A stretch of 64,000 nucleotides of DNA from Litchfieldia alkalitelluris (GTDB taxonomy: Bacteria; Bacillota; Bacilli; Bacillales; Salisediminibacteriaceae), in contig NZ_KZ119600.1 in the NCBI RefSeq assembly GCF_002153425.1, positions 2,593,920 to 2,657,919 on the forward strand, in the 5' to 3' direction. Of the stretch, positions 35,854 through 45,250 are shown in pieces (position 1 is the stretch's first letter; the number at the start of each line of letters is the position of its first letter). The notes under the pieces were generated by a model. It was given only the letters and a program-made list of their open reading frames with translations, made no database searches and was not told the origin of the DNA. A program made the position numbers and the translations under genes.

Positions 35854-36540
35854 ATGAAATTGAAACCACTTTTTAATCAAATAAAACTATTAATTTTTGA
35901 TAGACTTCATTTTTTAAAGGAAACTGAATTGAACTTATCAGATGGAGTAATGAGAGAGTTTGATGAAATATATGAGCAGTACGTTTTGAATGGTAACGGA
36001 AGTGTATTGCCTTTTAACAGCAAGCAGTCAAAATATCTGTTTCTAAACTACATCATAGAAAATAAGAATGTACTTGTTCATGGTTCAAACAACTCAGAAA
36101 TTGATCGCTTTGAACCTCGTGAGCAATTATTGGCGAATAATAAACCAGTAAAAGCTGTATTCGCTGCGTCTGATAGTATTTGGTCAATGTTCTTTGCTGT
36201 CATAAACAAAACCGAACTAGCTTCTATAAGGAATATTTGCTTATCTATTCCAACTAAAAAAGGTATTAAACGCTACTATTACTTTTCAGTAGATAAAGAC
36301 TTCAAGGGGAAATTATGGAGAGACGGCATGATATATATACTGCCTAACAAGTCCTTTAAACCAGGGGGTGTCAAGGATGAATGGATTTGTGAAAGCACCG
36401 TTAACCCCCTTGCTAAAGTATCAGTAACACCAAAAGACTTTCCCTTTCAAAATAAAGTACATAAACATGACCAAGGGGAAGCTGTTATAAAAACAATTTT
36501 TAAAGTAGTTGTATTAAATAAAAGCTCTGTTAATGTTTAA
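35854..36540 (+). CDS. Hypothetical protein with an ADP-ribosyltransferase-like segment
   Basis: The ATG at 35854 follows GGGGGG by seven bases. Residues 70-110 read VLVHGSNNSEIDRFEPREQ, then KAVFAASDSIWSMFFAV. This H-G-S...F-P...V-F-A pattern resembles the NAD-binding start of ART-like folds. I cannot see a full catalytic set, so this is a weak structural analogy only. It is third in the DUF2089 operon. Confidence 0.55.
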   Translation: MKLKPLFNQIKLLIFDRLHFLKETELNLSDGVMREFDEIYEQYVLNGNGSVLPFNSKQSKYLFLNYIIENKNVLVHGSNNSEIDRFEPREQLLANNKPVKAVFAASDSIWSMFFAVINKTELASIRNICLSIPTKKGIKRYYYFSVDKDFKGKLWRDGMIYILPNKSFKPGGVKDEWICESTVNPLAKVSVTPKDFPFQNKVHKHDQGEAVIKTIFKVVVLNKSSVNV

Positions 36541-36620
36541 ATTGCTAATTTACATTTTAAGCATCATTAACATTTTCAACTAGGGATTTTCTCTTTAGAG
36601 TAAAGTTACCACTTGAAGAT

Positions 36621-36992
36621 CTATTCTCTCCAAAAAGTTGTGCAGTTTGCTTTATCCTGTATATTAAATGTGATCATTTTTTCTAGTAATTCGTAATTAA
36701 CAGGCTTGTTCCACGGAATTCGAAACAATCCTTTTGTAGAACTGTAACCAGCCTCTGTAATGTCATCAGAAAAATGAGCAATCCCTACTTCTTCAGGTGA
36801 TACACTCATATGATGCTTAGCAGTGGACAAACCAATGATATATGTACCGTGATCGGAAAACATTGGTGTATTCCATTTCAATTGTGGCTCTAAATTCGGA
36901 AAAGTATCAATAATCCATGTTAATATTTCTTCTGTTCGGTTGCGATTGTCTGGGTTATCGATACCTTCTAAATACTTTGCAAAAACTTCCAT
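36621..36992 (-). CDS. DUF1801/YdhG-type protein
   Basis: A 123-residue protein with [28 protein letters not shown] and [14 protein letters not shown], typical of the YdhG/DUF1801 family, which includes the frataxin-like iron chaperone Fra of B. subtilis. The start follows AGGAGG by nine bases. It stands alone. Confidence 0.85.
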   Translation of the reverse strand: MEVFAKYLEGIDNPDNRNRTEEILTWIIDTFPNLEPQLKWNTPMFSDHGTYIIGLSTAKHHMSVSPEEVGIAHFSDDITEAGYSSTKGLFRIPWNKPVNYELLEKMITFNIQDKANCTTFWRE

Positions 36993-37089
36993 ATGCTATT
37001 TCCTCCTAAAGTTCTCAAACTAATTTTTTTCCGATACAAATCAATGAATTTTATACCCTTTTGCTAAGACCTCAATGATTTAGTTCTAT

Positions 37090-37548
37090 TTAATTATACT
37101 TAATTAAGTCTTTCAAGTCATTTTCAGAAAGATTCTTAATAAAATGATCTAATTCCTTCGATGGAAACCAATCAATTTCAGATCCTTCTCCACCATATTT
37201 AATCGTATGAATAATTGTATGAGGAGATAAAAATAAATTGTGATGAACAAACGGCTTTACAAAGATGCTTTCTCCGTCCTTCAAAAAACGGAAGTCAACG
37301 TCTTCGTTCAAGCCTATTTCTGCATAAACAATCCAGCCGGACTGAATCACATAAAATTCTGTCACTCTTTTGTGATAATGACTATTTTGCCAAGCACCAG
37401 TCTCTGCAGCAACGGTTCGGCAATAATAACTGCCATCAGAGCTCATCAGCCTATAACGTTTTTCTCCATTCTCCATTTTCTCGAAATCAATATTTATACC
37501 GGATAAACGAGCATCTTCCAGACTAATTTTTGTCCGACTTGATGACAT
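37090..37548 (-). CDS. Cupin-domain protein (152 aa)
   Basis: A single cupin barrel. The motif HYHKRVTEFYVIQSGWI supplies the metal-binding histidines and glutamate, and HTIKYGGEGSEIDWF lies in the second part. It resembles sugar-epimerase-like or small-molecule-binding cupins. The start follows GGGGG by six bases. Substrate unknown. Confidence 0.8.
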   Translation of the reverse strand: MSSSRTKISLEDARLSGINIDFEKMENGEKRYRLMSSDGSYYCRTVAAETGAWQNSHYHKRVTEFYVIQSGWIVYAEIGLNEDVDFRFLKDGESIFVKPFVHHNLFLSPHTIIHTIKYGGEGSEIDWFPSKELDHFIKNLSENDLKDLIKYN

Positions 37549-37594
37549 ATATTTCCCCCTACTTTTATTTATGATCTCTTTATTTTATCATCAA

Positions 37595-38416
37595 TCATTG
37601 AGGAATCCATATTGCCTTTGTATATGCTAGACCTAACCCTGCCCTTTCCATATTATTCTGACTGACAGAGCCAAATTTTGCTTGTCCCACTATTAAATCG
37701 CATTTTTCTAAAAGAGCTTTATTAATCCGTCTCTTAATTAGTGTGCTATGTATTCCCCTATTTCTATATTCAGGTATGGTTGTTGAAGCAGATAAAGTGG
37801 CTACTCTATCTTGAATGTAAATTACCCCTACTCCAGCTGGTACATCATTATAGAAGGCTATATAAAATGTCCAATTTTTCTTTTTAAATAATACTGCATT
37901 ATTTTGAGCTACCCCATCTCTCAAAAATTCTGGCATTTGGAATCCTTTAGTGTAAATATCTGCAAAAATATCGAATTCGTGACTTTCTAATTTGCGAATA
38001 GTAATATCACCATGTGATTCATTACTTGTTTCATTATAAGTTGATATATAAGCATAAAGAGTTGAATGAAAATCATGATGATAAAATCCAGCCTCCATTA
38101 GACTGGCTAATAATTTTGGAGAAGTATGTGCTGGCGATATTTCAAAGCGTACGGGAATATCTTTTGACTTGTAAAATTCTATAATCCTTTCTATCTGCGC
38201 TTCATCGCCTTCTTGTAAGCCCTTTACTGTATTAAATGAGGGACCAGGGATATTCTTTATTGAAAATGCTGTAGCATTTCCAAACTTCTTAATATCAACA
38301 CCCATTGGGTTTTCGTCCATACTCTGTATTAGTGTTAGTCTTGACATTAAAGTATTAATTTCTGATTCTTCTAATTTAAAAGCTAATTCTTTATTCACAA
38401 CTAAGCTGATAGTCAC
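37595..38416 (-). CDS. GNAT-family N-acetyltransferase (273 aa)
   Basis: The GNAT signature is near the C-terminus: PAGVGVIYIQDRVATLSASTTIPEYRNRGIHSTLI with the acetyl-CoA loop RNRGIH, followed by NNMERAGLGLAY. The GTG at 38416 behind AGGGGG is preferred to a GTG at 38449, but the short spacing leaves the start uncertain. The N-terminal half resembles a second, degenerate acetyltransferase domain. Confidence 0.82.
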   Translation of the reverse strand: MTISLVVNKELAFKLEESEINTLMSRLTLIQSMDENPMGVDIKKFGNATAFSIKNIPGPSFNTVKGLQEGDEAQIERIIEFYKSKDIPVRFEISPAHTSPKLLASLMEAGFYHHDFHSTLYAYISTYNETSNESHGDITIRKLESHEFDIFADIYTKGFQMPEFLRDGVAQNNAVLFKKKNWTFYIAFYNDVPAGVGVIYIQDRVATLSASTTIPEYRNRGIHSTLIKRRINKALLEKCDLIVGQAKFGSVSQNNMERAGLGLAYTKAIWIPQ

Positions 38417-38455
38417 GCACCCCCTAAAGATCTTATTTTTAAACTTCACTTACCC

Positions 38456-38581
38456 CTAATCTTTTTCATTTAACCTTTTTAGTAAATCTATTATTTCATC
38501 ATTTTGTTTTGTAGTTTTCCTAAGTTTTGCTTCAATAGAAAAAAGAGTTACAAACAATGCAATAAATGCAAAAATCGCCAT
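38456..38581 (-). CDS. Small single-helix membrane protein (41 aa)
   Basis: Translated directly from the minus strand. It starts at ATG 38581 with GGAGGT six bases upstream. A hydrophobic N-terminal helix (AIFAFIALFVTLFSI) is followed by a charged amphipathic tail (KQNDEIIDLLKRLNEK). This architecture matches the many short DUF4083-like membrane proteins of bacilli, but membership is a guess. It lies between a GNAT and a SUKH gene. Confidence 0.75.
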   Translation of the reverse strand: MAIFAFIALFVTLFSIEAKLRKTTKQNDEIIDLLKRLNEKD

Positions 38582-38632
38582 GGATAGACCTCCACTACTA
38601 TTATATTAACTAATGCTTATCTACCTTAAACC

Positions 38633-39181
38633 TTACCTTAATTTTCGGTGAAATACTTTTGAACGCCATTCCCAATATAAATTTCCCTGAACGGTTATCA
38701 TTCTGTCCAGCCATGTTTTAAAGTCACACTCACAATCAACAATGTCTGTGTCAATAATAAAAACAGATTCTCTATCCTTTGATGAAAAATGAGAATACAC
38801 TAATACTACTTGTCCAATATCTGTTACATATCCAATAGGTATCCACTTTTCCTTCTGCAAAAAATCAATATGAGACAGAGACTTATTAAGCAAATTATAT
38901 TGATTCGTTAGTTCTTCTATTGGATATAACTCAAACGCTGAACCAAATTCATATGTGAAGAATTTACCACCATTATGTAAAGATAAAAAATCAATATAGT
39001 CTGTAGGGAAGGACCAGCCAGTCTTAGACATCAATTTTTCCAACTCATTTGGATTAACTGGACTATTTAGTCTAATTCCCTTTTTAGGATAGAGGCCACT
39101 CCAATCATGAACAGCTATTAGATTATCATTGTCAAGTTGTCGTTTTAAGCTTCTCAATATGTTTTTTATAGTAAAATCCAT
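38633..39181 (-). CDS. SMI1/KNR4 (SUKH) family protein
   Basis: The SUKH pattern is clear: LEKLMSKTGWSFPTDYIDFLSLHNGGKF near residues 45-75, then WIPIGYVTDIGQVVLVY and VFIIDT. Bacterial members act as immunity proteins against contact-dependent and polymorphic toxins. An ART-like gene lies 0.8 kb away in the opposite direction, but no toxin with a delivery domain is adjacent, so an immunity role remains open. Confidence 0.82.
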   Translation of the reverse strand: MDFTIKNILRSLKRQLDNDNLIAVHDWSGLYPKKGIRLNSPVNPNELEKLMSKTGWSFPTDYIDFLSLHNGGKFFTYEFGSAFELYPIEELTNQYNLLNKSLSHIDFLQKEKWIPIGYVTDIGQVVLVYSHFSSKDRESVFIIDTDIVDCECDFKTWLDRMITVQGNLYWEWRSKVFHRKLR

Positions 39182-39223
39182 GCTTTATGTAACCTCCATT
39201 TGATTTGGCTTCTAGTTCTTCTC

Positions 39224-39763
39224 CTATTTCTCAGAATTATTAAATCTGAAAACAAGCTTGTATCCATCAAAGGTATCCTCTTCTTTTTCTACATAAACCC
39301 CATTCGTATAGTTAGCAACCGTTTTCCTCCAGAACTTTTTTCCTACAATATTTTTTTCAGAAGGGTTAGTAAATAACTCCCAATTTCCTTTATGATGTTG
39401 AAATACCATTTTAGCCGCTTTTTCTGCAACCCCCTTCCCCCTAAGTGATTGAAGTAAAAAGAATTCGTTAATAAAAAAATCAATCCCTTTATTACAATGA
39501 GGTGGTGTGGCAATAAGAATAAAGCCTACCGGAATATCATTGACTGAGATCAAGTATGGGAATAATGTATTCGGTTTTTCCCATCAAACTTGTTGTACAT
39601 CATATTGATCACTCAGAGTTTTGAACTCATTTCCCTCTTCATAAATACCGTGTATATTAGGTAAAAGGTCATAATGATTAGCAAGATCGTATAAACACAA
39701 CGGGTATAGGTTCTTGATAATATAAGCTTTGTTTTTGTCCGTTAACTTTACTTCAATTTTCAT
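39224..39763 (-). pseudogene. GNAT acetyltransferase with an in-frame TGA
   Basis: The start ATG at 39763 follows AAGGAG by seven bases. The frame reads to TLSDQYDVQQV, meets TGA at 39584-39586, and continues without shift as WEKPNTLFPYLISVND to the end, including the acetyl-CoA loop LRGKGVAEKA. The stop stands where relatives have an aromatic residue, so a TGG-to-TGA change is the simplest explanation. The following stem (TGGGAA with TTCCCA) lacks a SECIS-like loop. The full length of 179 codons fits a GNAT protein. Confidence 0.78.
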
Positions 39764-39973
39764 TGTAAGTCTCCTTTTTGATTTTTGATAAACGAACGCC
39801 TCTATATAACAGATTCCTTTTTTACCCATAAAAATCCTTTTTGGTGCATGAAGAATTCGTGAATTACTGCAAACTACCTCAATATATCGCAAATAATGTC
39901 AGAAGGTGCGCTTGTCCGGGAAATATTAATGTTGAGTAGCATTTTAGGGAAATGTAATGTAGGAGGTTTTTGT

Positions 39974-40546
39974 ATTATCGCGTATTTTGGTGCAATGAAA
40001 AAAATTGATGAATTTCATAAAGAATTAGCTGTTCAAAACAAAAGTATAAATGAGAATATTGCTTCAATCGGGTTTTGGCTAACTTCTGACATAGTTGCTG
40101 CAAAGCCATATGCTGTCGGAACAGAAATGATTGCTGTAAATTCAGAAACGGACTTTTGGGAAGATGGAGAACCTAAGGTTATTCATATTGAGAAGCCTGT
40201 GATTGGGTACATCTATAAAGTTTATATGCATGAACCTCATTTGAAAATTTATGGTTCAGGACATGATACCGCGTTTGAAGCGTTTATGAAGGAACGGGAC
40301 AATTACTGTGATTATTTTAGCAAGAAAATAAAGAAGCCTACATGGAAGGATAAAGGGATATTATTAAATAAAGAGGAAGCCAATACAAATTTCCGTAAAA
40401 GTTTAAAAAAGAAAGGATATGAAGGCTTCCTACTACAAAACTGCACATGGAATAATAGTGTGACAGATCTCTATTGTCTCTTTACAGGTGATGCCCTCCA
40501 AATAGCCGATATCATTTCTGTGAGTCAATTAGATAGGGAGAAGTGA
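39974..40546 (+). CDS. ART-like hypothetical protein, probable ATT start
   Basis: The domain begins IIAYFGAMKKIDEF and continues with SIGFWLTSDIVAAKPYAVG, KVYMHEPHLKIYGS and KKGYEGFLLQN. The order resembles small ADP-ribosyltransferase-like proteins whose first strand is YHGT and which carry a GFWFT block. Here phenylalanine replaces the usual histidine. AGGAGG at 39961-39966 is followed after seven bases by ATT (39974), while the first in-frame ATG lies 28 bases away and would cut the first strand. An AUU start is therefore likely. Function unproven. Confidence 0.6.
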   Translation: MIAYFGAMKKIDEFHKELAVQNKSINENIASIGFWLTSDIVAAKPYAVGTEMIAVNSETDFWEDGEPKVIHIEKPVIGYIYKVYMHEPHLKIYGSGHDTAFEAFMKERDNYCDYFSKKIKKPTWKDKGILLNKEEANTNFRKSLKKKGYEGFLLQNCTWNNSVTDLYCLFTGDALQIADIISVSQLDREK

Positions 40547-40607
40547 GAATCAATCCATTTGAATAGGCTGCCGAAAAACGACAGCCCACCCTTGTTTCAT
40601 TACATTT

Positions 40608-42563
40608 TTAACCCCAGATTTTCACTTTGTTTTTCCCAGGTTTTAAATCAGAGATTGGTCCTAGGATGCTTGCCGCACCTTTTTGTTTTCCTAAATAATC
40701 TGTATCTATGACTACATCTGTTCCATCAGAATTCTCAAACTCTGCATCTACAATTCTTACCCGTTCTAGCGTTTCGGTAGAATGGACTTTACCCAAAACT
40801 ACTCCTATTGTTTCAGGCATCTCACATGTGAGGTAGACGTCATCTCCTTCCTCCACGATTGTAACATTCGGGTTAAAATGGTCGTCTACCAAACTTTCTT
40901 CCTCTCTCTCGAAGGAAACTGCGCCGTTTAAATAGGCATTCTGATTAATGTAAACAGGCTGGTCATTATCTAAATATATCTCCACATCTCCAGGTTTTTT
41001 ATGGACATTTTCCATGTACTCCCCTAGGGAAGTCGCATAGCCATTGTAATGGGCGGTACCAACGCCATGCAGCGATTCATTTTTACCAGGAACGATACCT
41101 TCCATATCTTCACGTCCAATGAAGATATTATTAAACCAACGGTCATCTCCACCATGAACGACAGAAAATCCTTTTATCTTCGTACTATGTGGAACATGAT
41201 AAGGTGTGGAACGATTGAGGATTTTACGGTGAACCATTTTTCCAAAAATAAGGTTATTAATATAAGCGCCACCTTGTGCATAATTATCTAACGCATAATC
41301 AGATGCTAAAATGTTATGATCTACAATAAACGGCCCATGGTTCACCTCAATATACATGTCACGATTATTATTGTAAAACAGGTTTCGGCTAATTTTTGTC
41401 CCTTGCGTCTGCCAGTCTAACCAAAGGCCTAAGGAGCAGTCATGAATCCGATTCGTATGTAATTGTACATCGATTGCCGCGTGAAGCTTAATACCTGCAA
41501 TCTCATGACCATAAAACTCTCGCTTAAGAGCAATATTATAAATGTGGTTATTATATATTTCACTAAAAATACAGCCTAAATGTCCCACAATAGCGTTTTG
41601 ACCGCAATCGTAAATGGTGTTATTTCGTATGATGTGTGACCCCACTTTTTCCTTACTCCACCCTGCTTCAAGTCCTAGAAAAACAGATTCGATCTGATAT
41701 TGATAACCAGGCTTATCCTTTCGCTTCGTACTAAAATTATCTCCTGTTGAAATCTCTTTCCCAATACTAATTCCGCTACATTTTGCATCGTGAATAATAT
41801 TGTCCTCGATAATCCACCCTTTACTCCAATGGGCACCAATTAATCCTGGTTGATCTGCTGTTGGTGGTGTCCACGGTGTCGCAGCATGCGCCATCTCAAA
41901 ACCTTTTACGGTAAGATAATCCATGCCACTGACTTCTGGGTAAAAACAACATTTGCGTACATTGATCTCCACATTCTCTTCATTTGGGTGATAGTAATGG
42001 AAATTAGCATAAATGGTCGTATTATACTCATCAACTTCAGCATACCAAACATACTTAGTTTGTTCTGGTTGATGAACTGGTACAATGTTTCTAGTCCAAT
42101 TATCTTTTATTTCTGTTCGAATACTTGGCTTTAGTAGCTCCTTATATGTCCCAGCCTCGTAAAAGGACATACCATTTAAATACACATCACCTAAATGTTT
42201 TTTAGACTCAGATTTAAAAAGCCAATCTCCAAACACTTCTTCTTGATACGGATTGAAATCCCCAAAGATTTCATTTGGTAAGACAGTCTTCCATACCGTC
42301 CCTTCAATTTCAACCCAATTTTGGATTCGTTCTGAACCTTTAATAACTACTTTTTCGCCATCTGCAGCTTTATATGTAATTCTTCGCTTTTCGCTTAAAC
42401 CAGGGTTTCTCGGCTTCACCCATTCTCGATATTCCCCTTCATGCACGATGATAGTATCACCAGCTATTGCCTCTGCTGCCGCTTTATTAATTGTTAAAAA
42501 AGGGGAATGCTTCGATCCTTCTCCAACGTCTGATCCATTTTTTGCAACATGATATTCCGTCAT
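40608..42563 (-). CDS. Glycoside hydrolase family 120 beta-xylosidase
   Basis: A 651-residue right-handed parallel beta-helix enzyme that matches, in my recollection, the XylC beta-xylosidase of Thermoanaerobacterium almost throughout (YHVAKNGSD, VYLNGMSFYE, GHEIAGIKLHAA). The catalytic aspartate and glutamate of that family fall in GLWLDWQTQGT and DMYIEVNHGP. No signal peptide is present, so it would act on imported xylo-oligosaccharides. The start follows AAGGAGG. No xylan regulator or transporter gene adjoins it. Confidence 0.88.
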   Translation of the reverse strand: MTEYHVAKNGSDVGEGSKHSPFLTINKAAAEAIAGDTIIVHEGEYREWVKPRNPGLSEKRRITYKAADGEKVVIKGSERIQNWVEIEGTVWKTVLPNEIFGDFNPYQEEVFGDWLFKSESKKHLGDVYLNGMSFYEAGTYKELLKPSIRTEIKDNWTRNIVPVHQPEQTKYVWYAEVDEYNTTIYANFHYYHPNEENVEINVRKCCFYPEVSGMDYLTVKGFEMAHAATPWTPPTADQPGLIGAHWSKGWIIEDNIIHDAKCSGISIGKEISTGDNFSTKRKDKPGYQYQIESVFLGLEAGWSKEKVGSHIIRNNTIYDCGQNAIVGHLGCIFSEIYNNHIYNIALKREFYGHEIAGIKLHAAIDVQLHTNRIHDCSLGLWLDWQTQGTKISRNLFYNNNRDMYIEVNHGPFIVDHNILASDYALDNYAQGGAYINNLIFGKMVHRKILNRSTPYHVPHSTKIKGFSVVHGGDDRWFNNIFIGREDMEGIVPGKNESLHGVGTAHYNGYATSLGEYMENVHKKPGDVEIYLDNDQPVYINQNAYLNGAVSFEREEESLVDDHFNPNVTIVEEGDDVYLTCEMPETIGVVLGKVHSTETLERVRIVDAEFENSDGTDVVIDTDYLGKQKGAASILGPISDLKPGKNKVKIWG

Positions 42564-42647
42564 AATTATACCTCCTTCATCACACTCTCCCCATTATAGT
42601 AAAGTTCCAACCTTGGATCTAGTTTTTGTAGGGAAGTTAGGATTATG

Positions 42648-44267
42648 TCATCTACGTTGTTCATGCATGTATTTCATCCACTTTTTCACCTTATAACTGT
42701 AGATAAAGTATCCGATACTTGAAATTACAGAGACTCCGATAGAAAGCTGCAAAATAAGTTGATGATTTGTAAAAGTTCCTAACCCTATCCCTAAAATTCC
42801 TAGGAGGTTTAACTGAAACAAATTTTTTTTATAGTTTTCATATATAGTAAATTGAAATTGTCTTCGCTGTTCTATTTCCTTTAAACTCTCTAGTTTTTGA
42901 GGGAGCTTTAGGAATTCATTAAAGGAATGGACTGTCTTAAATAAAGGTTGTGACTGCAGCCAGAACCAGATAAACGACCACTTGTTATTCTCCTGTTTCC
43001 TGAGCCAATTCATAAATACTGGTTTTAAAACATGATGGAGATCGTCTTCTGAGACCAGACTCATAACTATCCCCTCCATCGTTATGAATGATCGGCCTAA
43101 GAAGACAAATCTAGTTGGCACCTGAATCGGGAGTGCTTGAATCATATCGTTCAACTCCAATTTTAAAGCAATAAGGTCCATTTCTTTCAAATCGGCAGGT
43201 TGAAAAGACATTAATTCAGCCAAGAGTCTTTCCATCGTCCTAGGGTCTGCTTCTGGAAGCAAGAAACCTAAATAAGTTAAGCTTTCCACAGCTTTCGGGT
43301 AATTTTTTGATAATAAACTCTCAATTAGCGCTTGAAAGTATGTCGCATCCTTTTTTGAAATTTCTCCTACCATTCCGAAATCTAGTAAAATAATTTCCCC
43401 TTCCTTTGAAACTAGTACGTTACCTGAGTGGGGATCAGCATGGAACATACCTGGTTCTAGCCACTGTGGAAGAAAAACTTCAATGAGACGCTTAGCTAGC
43501 TCACTTTTATTTGTTTCCAATTGACTAATGGATGCTTCATCAGTAAGTTTAATTCCATTCATCCACTCCATAACCAATATCTTCTCTGTACTCAACTCGG
43601 AATACACGTCTGGAATTTTCACGCCTTCAGTATCCTTAAAACGTTCTTGGAAAAAAAGTAGACTGTTTTTTTCCAACGAAAAGTCTAGCTCACGTTCAAT
43701 AACTTCCTTGAGTTCTTTATATAAAACCTTTAAATTAATAAATCCCTTTGGTAATGGAACAAAGTGATGTGCAAACCAAATAATAATACTTAAAGTACGA
43801 AAGTCCGTTTGAATGATAGATTGAATATTTGGTCGCTGTACTTTAATGGCAACTGTTTTGCCATCCTTTAGTATAGCTTTATACACTTCACCAATAGAGG
43901 CAGAAGCTACAGCTTTTTTCTCTATAGAAATTAAGGAATTCTCCAGTGGCCCACCCCATTCAGTTATAAGGGTTCTCTCAATTTCCTCCCATTCAGAAGG
44001 GGGTACTTGATCGGTCAAATCTTGAATTTGACGAATAAATCCATTAGGGAGCAAGTCTGCACGTATACTCAGTAATTGTCCTACCTTAATAAGTAGGCCT
44101 TCTAAATCAAATAATGTCCTTCTAAATCTTCCCCCTATTTTTTCCCACAGCTTTTCCCAATCCGCTGCCGATTTTTTGCTTAACTTATACCAATAAATTT
44201 GAATGAAGATGATAAACGCCATTGATAATACCTTTGACATTCTTTTAAATTTACTCTTCGTTTTCAT
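42648..44267 (-). CDS. UbiB/AarF/ABC1-type atypical kinase
   Basis: Conserved motifs are all present: the KxGQ segment LIKVGQLLSIRADLLP, the alanine-rich loop VASASIGEVYKA, the lysine in TVAIKVQRP, the catalytic HADPHSGNVLV and the metal LLDFGMVGEI. Two C-terminal helices anchor it. The family influences quinone or lipid metabolism. ATG at 44267 is preferred to TTG at 44291, on the basis of AAAGAG upstream. Confidence 0.88.
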   Translation of the reverse strand: MKTKSKFKRMSKVLSMAFIIFIQIYWYKLSKKSAADWEKLWEKIGGRFRRTLFDLEGLLIKVGQLLSIRADLLPNGFIRQIQDLTDQVPPSEWEEIERTLITEWGGPLENSLISIEKKAVASASIGEVYKAILKDGKTVAIKVQRPNIQSIIQTDFRTLSIIIWFAHHFVPLPKGFINLKVLYKELKEVIERELDFSLEKNSLLFFQERFKDTEGVKIPDVYSELSTEKILVMEWMNGIKLTDEASISQLETNKSELAKRLIEVFLPQWLEPGMFHADPHSGNVLVSKEGEIILLDFGMVGEISKKDATYFQALIESLLSKNYPKAVESLTYLGFLLPEADPRTMERLLAELMSFQPADLKEMDLIALKLELNDMIQALPIQVPTRFVFLGRSFITMEGIVMSLVSEDDLHHVLKPVFMNWLRKQENNKWSFIWFWLQSQPLFKTVHSFNEFLKLPQKLESLKEIEQRRQFQFTIYENYKKNLFQLNLLGILGIGLGTFTNHQLILQLSIGVSVISSIGYFIYSYKVKKWMKYMHEQRR

Positions 44268-44381
44268 AACATCACTCTTTTCTTTTTCCAAAGGACTATT
44301 TAGTAACGATGCAAACTAAGTGAAGCTATATCAATGAATAGGATCGCGTCATAATGCTCCCTTACTACAATAAATTCCACA

Positions 44382-45140
44382 TTACCCTTCAAATAAATGA
44401 TGAAGCAGGCGATCCTTGTTTTCAAAGAATTGCTTCATTAATGAGTAGTGAGTCGTATCTTCCAAACGCACCTCCGTGAGACCCTCTTCCGTCAACTGAA
44501 TAATAGTTGCATGTGGATAAGCCATAATGATAGGAGAATGAGTTGAAATAATAAATTGGGAGCCTTGGTTCACCAGCTCATTAATTCTAGCAAGCATAGA
44601 CAACTGCCTTAATGGAGATAGTGCCGCTTCTGGCTCGTCTAATATATACAAACCATTACCTTGAAATCGTTCTGTAAATGCAGCGAAAAAGGATTCACCG
44701 TGGGATTGTTCGTGCAAGGACGTACCACCAAAGGAATCAATGATTTTTCCTCCCAATCCTGGCTCACTATCCATTTTTTCTATATTTGTGGCGACATTAT
44801 AAAAAGTTTCTGCTCGAAAGAAGAAGTTGTCCTTCGCTCTCTGTACGCCTTTTGATATGCGGAGATATTGATCGAGATTAGAATGGGAATCATAGCTTGA
44901 AAAATTAAAATTTAAAGTACCACCCTCTGGATTAAAACCTAATAGGAGTGCAATACCTTCAAGTAAGGTTGATTTTCCCATGCCGTTTTCACCGATAATG
45001 TAGGTCACATTTGGATGCAATTTGATTTTATTAAAATGCCTGATAACAGGTAGATTAAGTGGAAATTGATCATATGAAGTAATCTGTTCCCGCTTCAAGT
45101 GGACTTCTTTCAGGTATTGTGTTTCACGCGTCAATCTCAT
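44382..45140 (-). CDS. AAA/ABC-type ATPase (COG3910-like)
   Basis: A stand-alone 252-residue ATPase with Walker A GENGMGKST, signature SHGESFFAAF, Walker B LYILDEPEAALS and the switch histidine ISTHSPI. It resembles small SMC/RecF-like predicted ATPases. The start follows AGGAGG by seven bases. The 51-bp repeat array begins about 110 bases upstream of its start, so the array could affect its transcription. Role unknown. Confidence 0.88.
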   Translation of the reverse strand: MRLTRETQYLKEVHLKREQITSYDQFPLNLPVIRHFNKIKLHPNVTYIIGENGMGKSTLLEGIALLLGFNPEGGTLNFNFSSYDSHSNLDQYLRISKGVQRAKDNFFFRAETFYNVATNIEKMDSEPGLGGKIIDSFGGTSLHEQSHGESFFAAFTERFQGNGLYILDEPEAALSPLRQLSMLARINELVNQGSQFIISTHSPIIMAYPHATIIQLTEEGLTEVRLEDTTHYSLMKQFFENKDRLLHHLFEG

Positions 45141-45250
45141 ACCCTCACCTCCTATTTCCTTTAGGTTAGCATGAAAATGGCTTTGTTGAGTTGGAATGCG
45201 ATTTGATATATTGCTTTTTACATGATGTTCACCAAGTTGATTTGGTGCTC

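Noticed and set aside
39584-39586. Selenocysteine in the GNAT protein
   Set aside because: The site is expected to be Trp, not Cys, and the hairpin after the UGA begins at once and has no G-rich apical loop.
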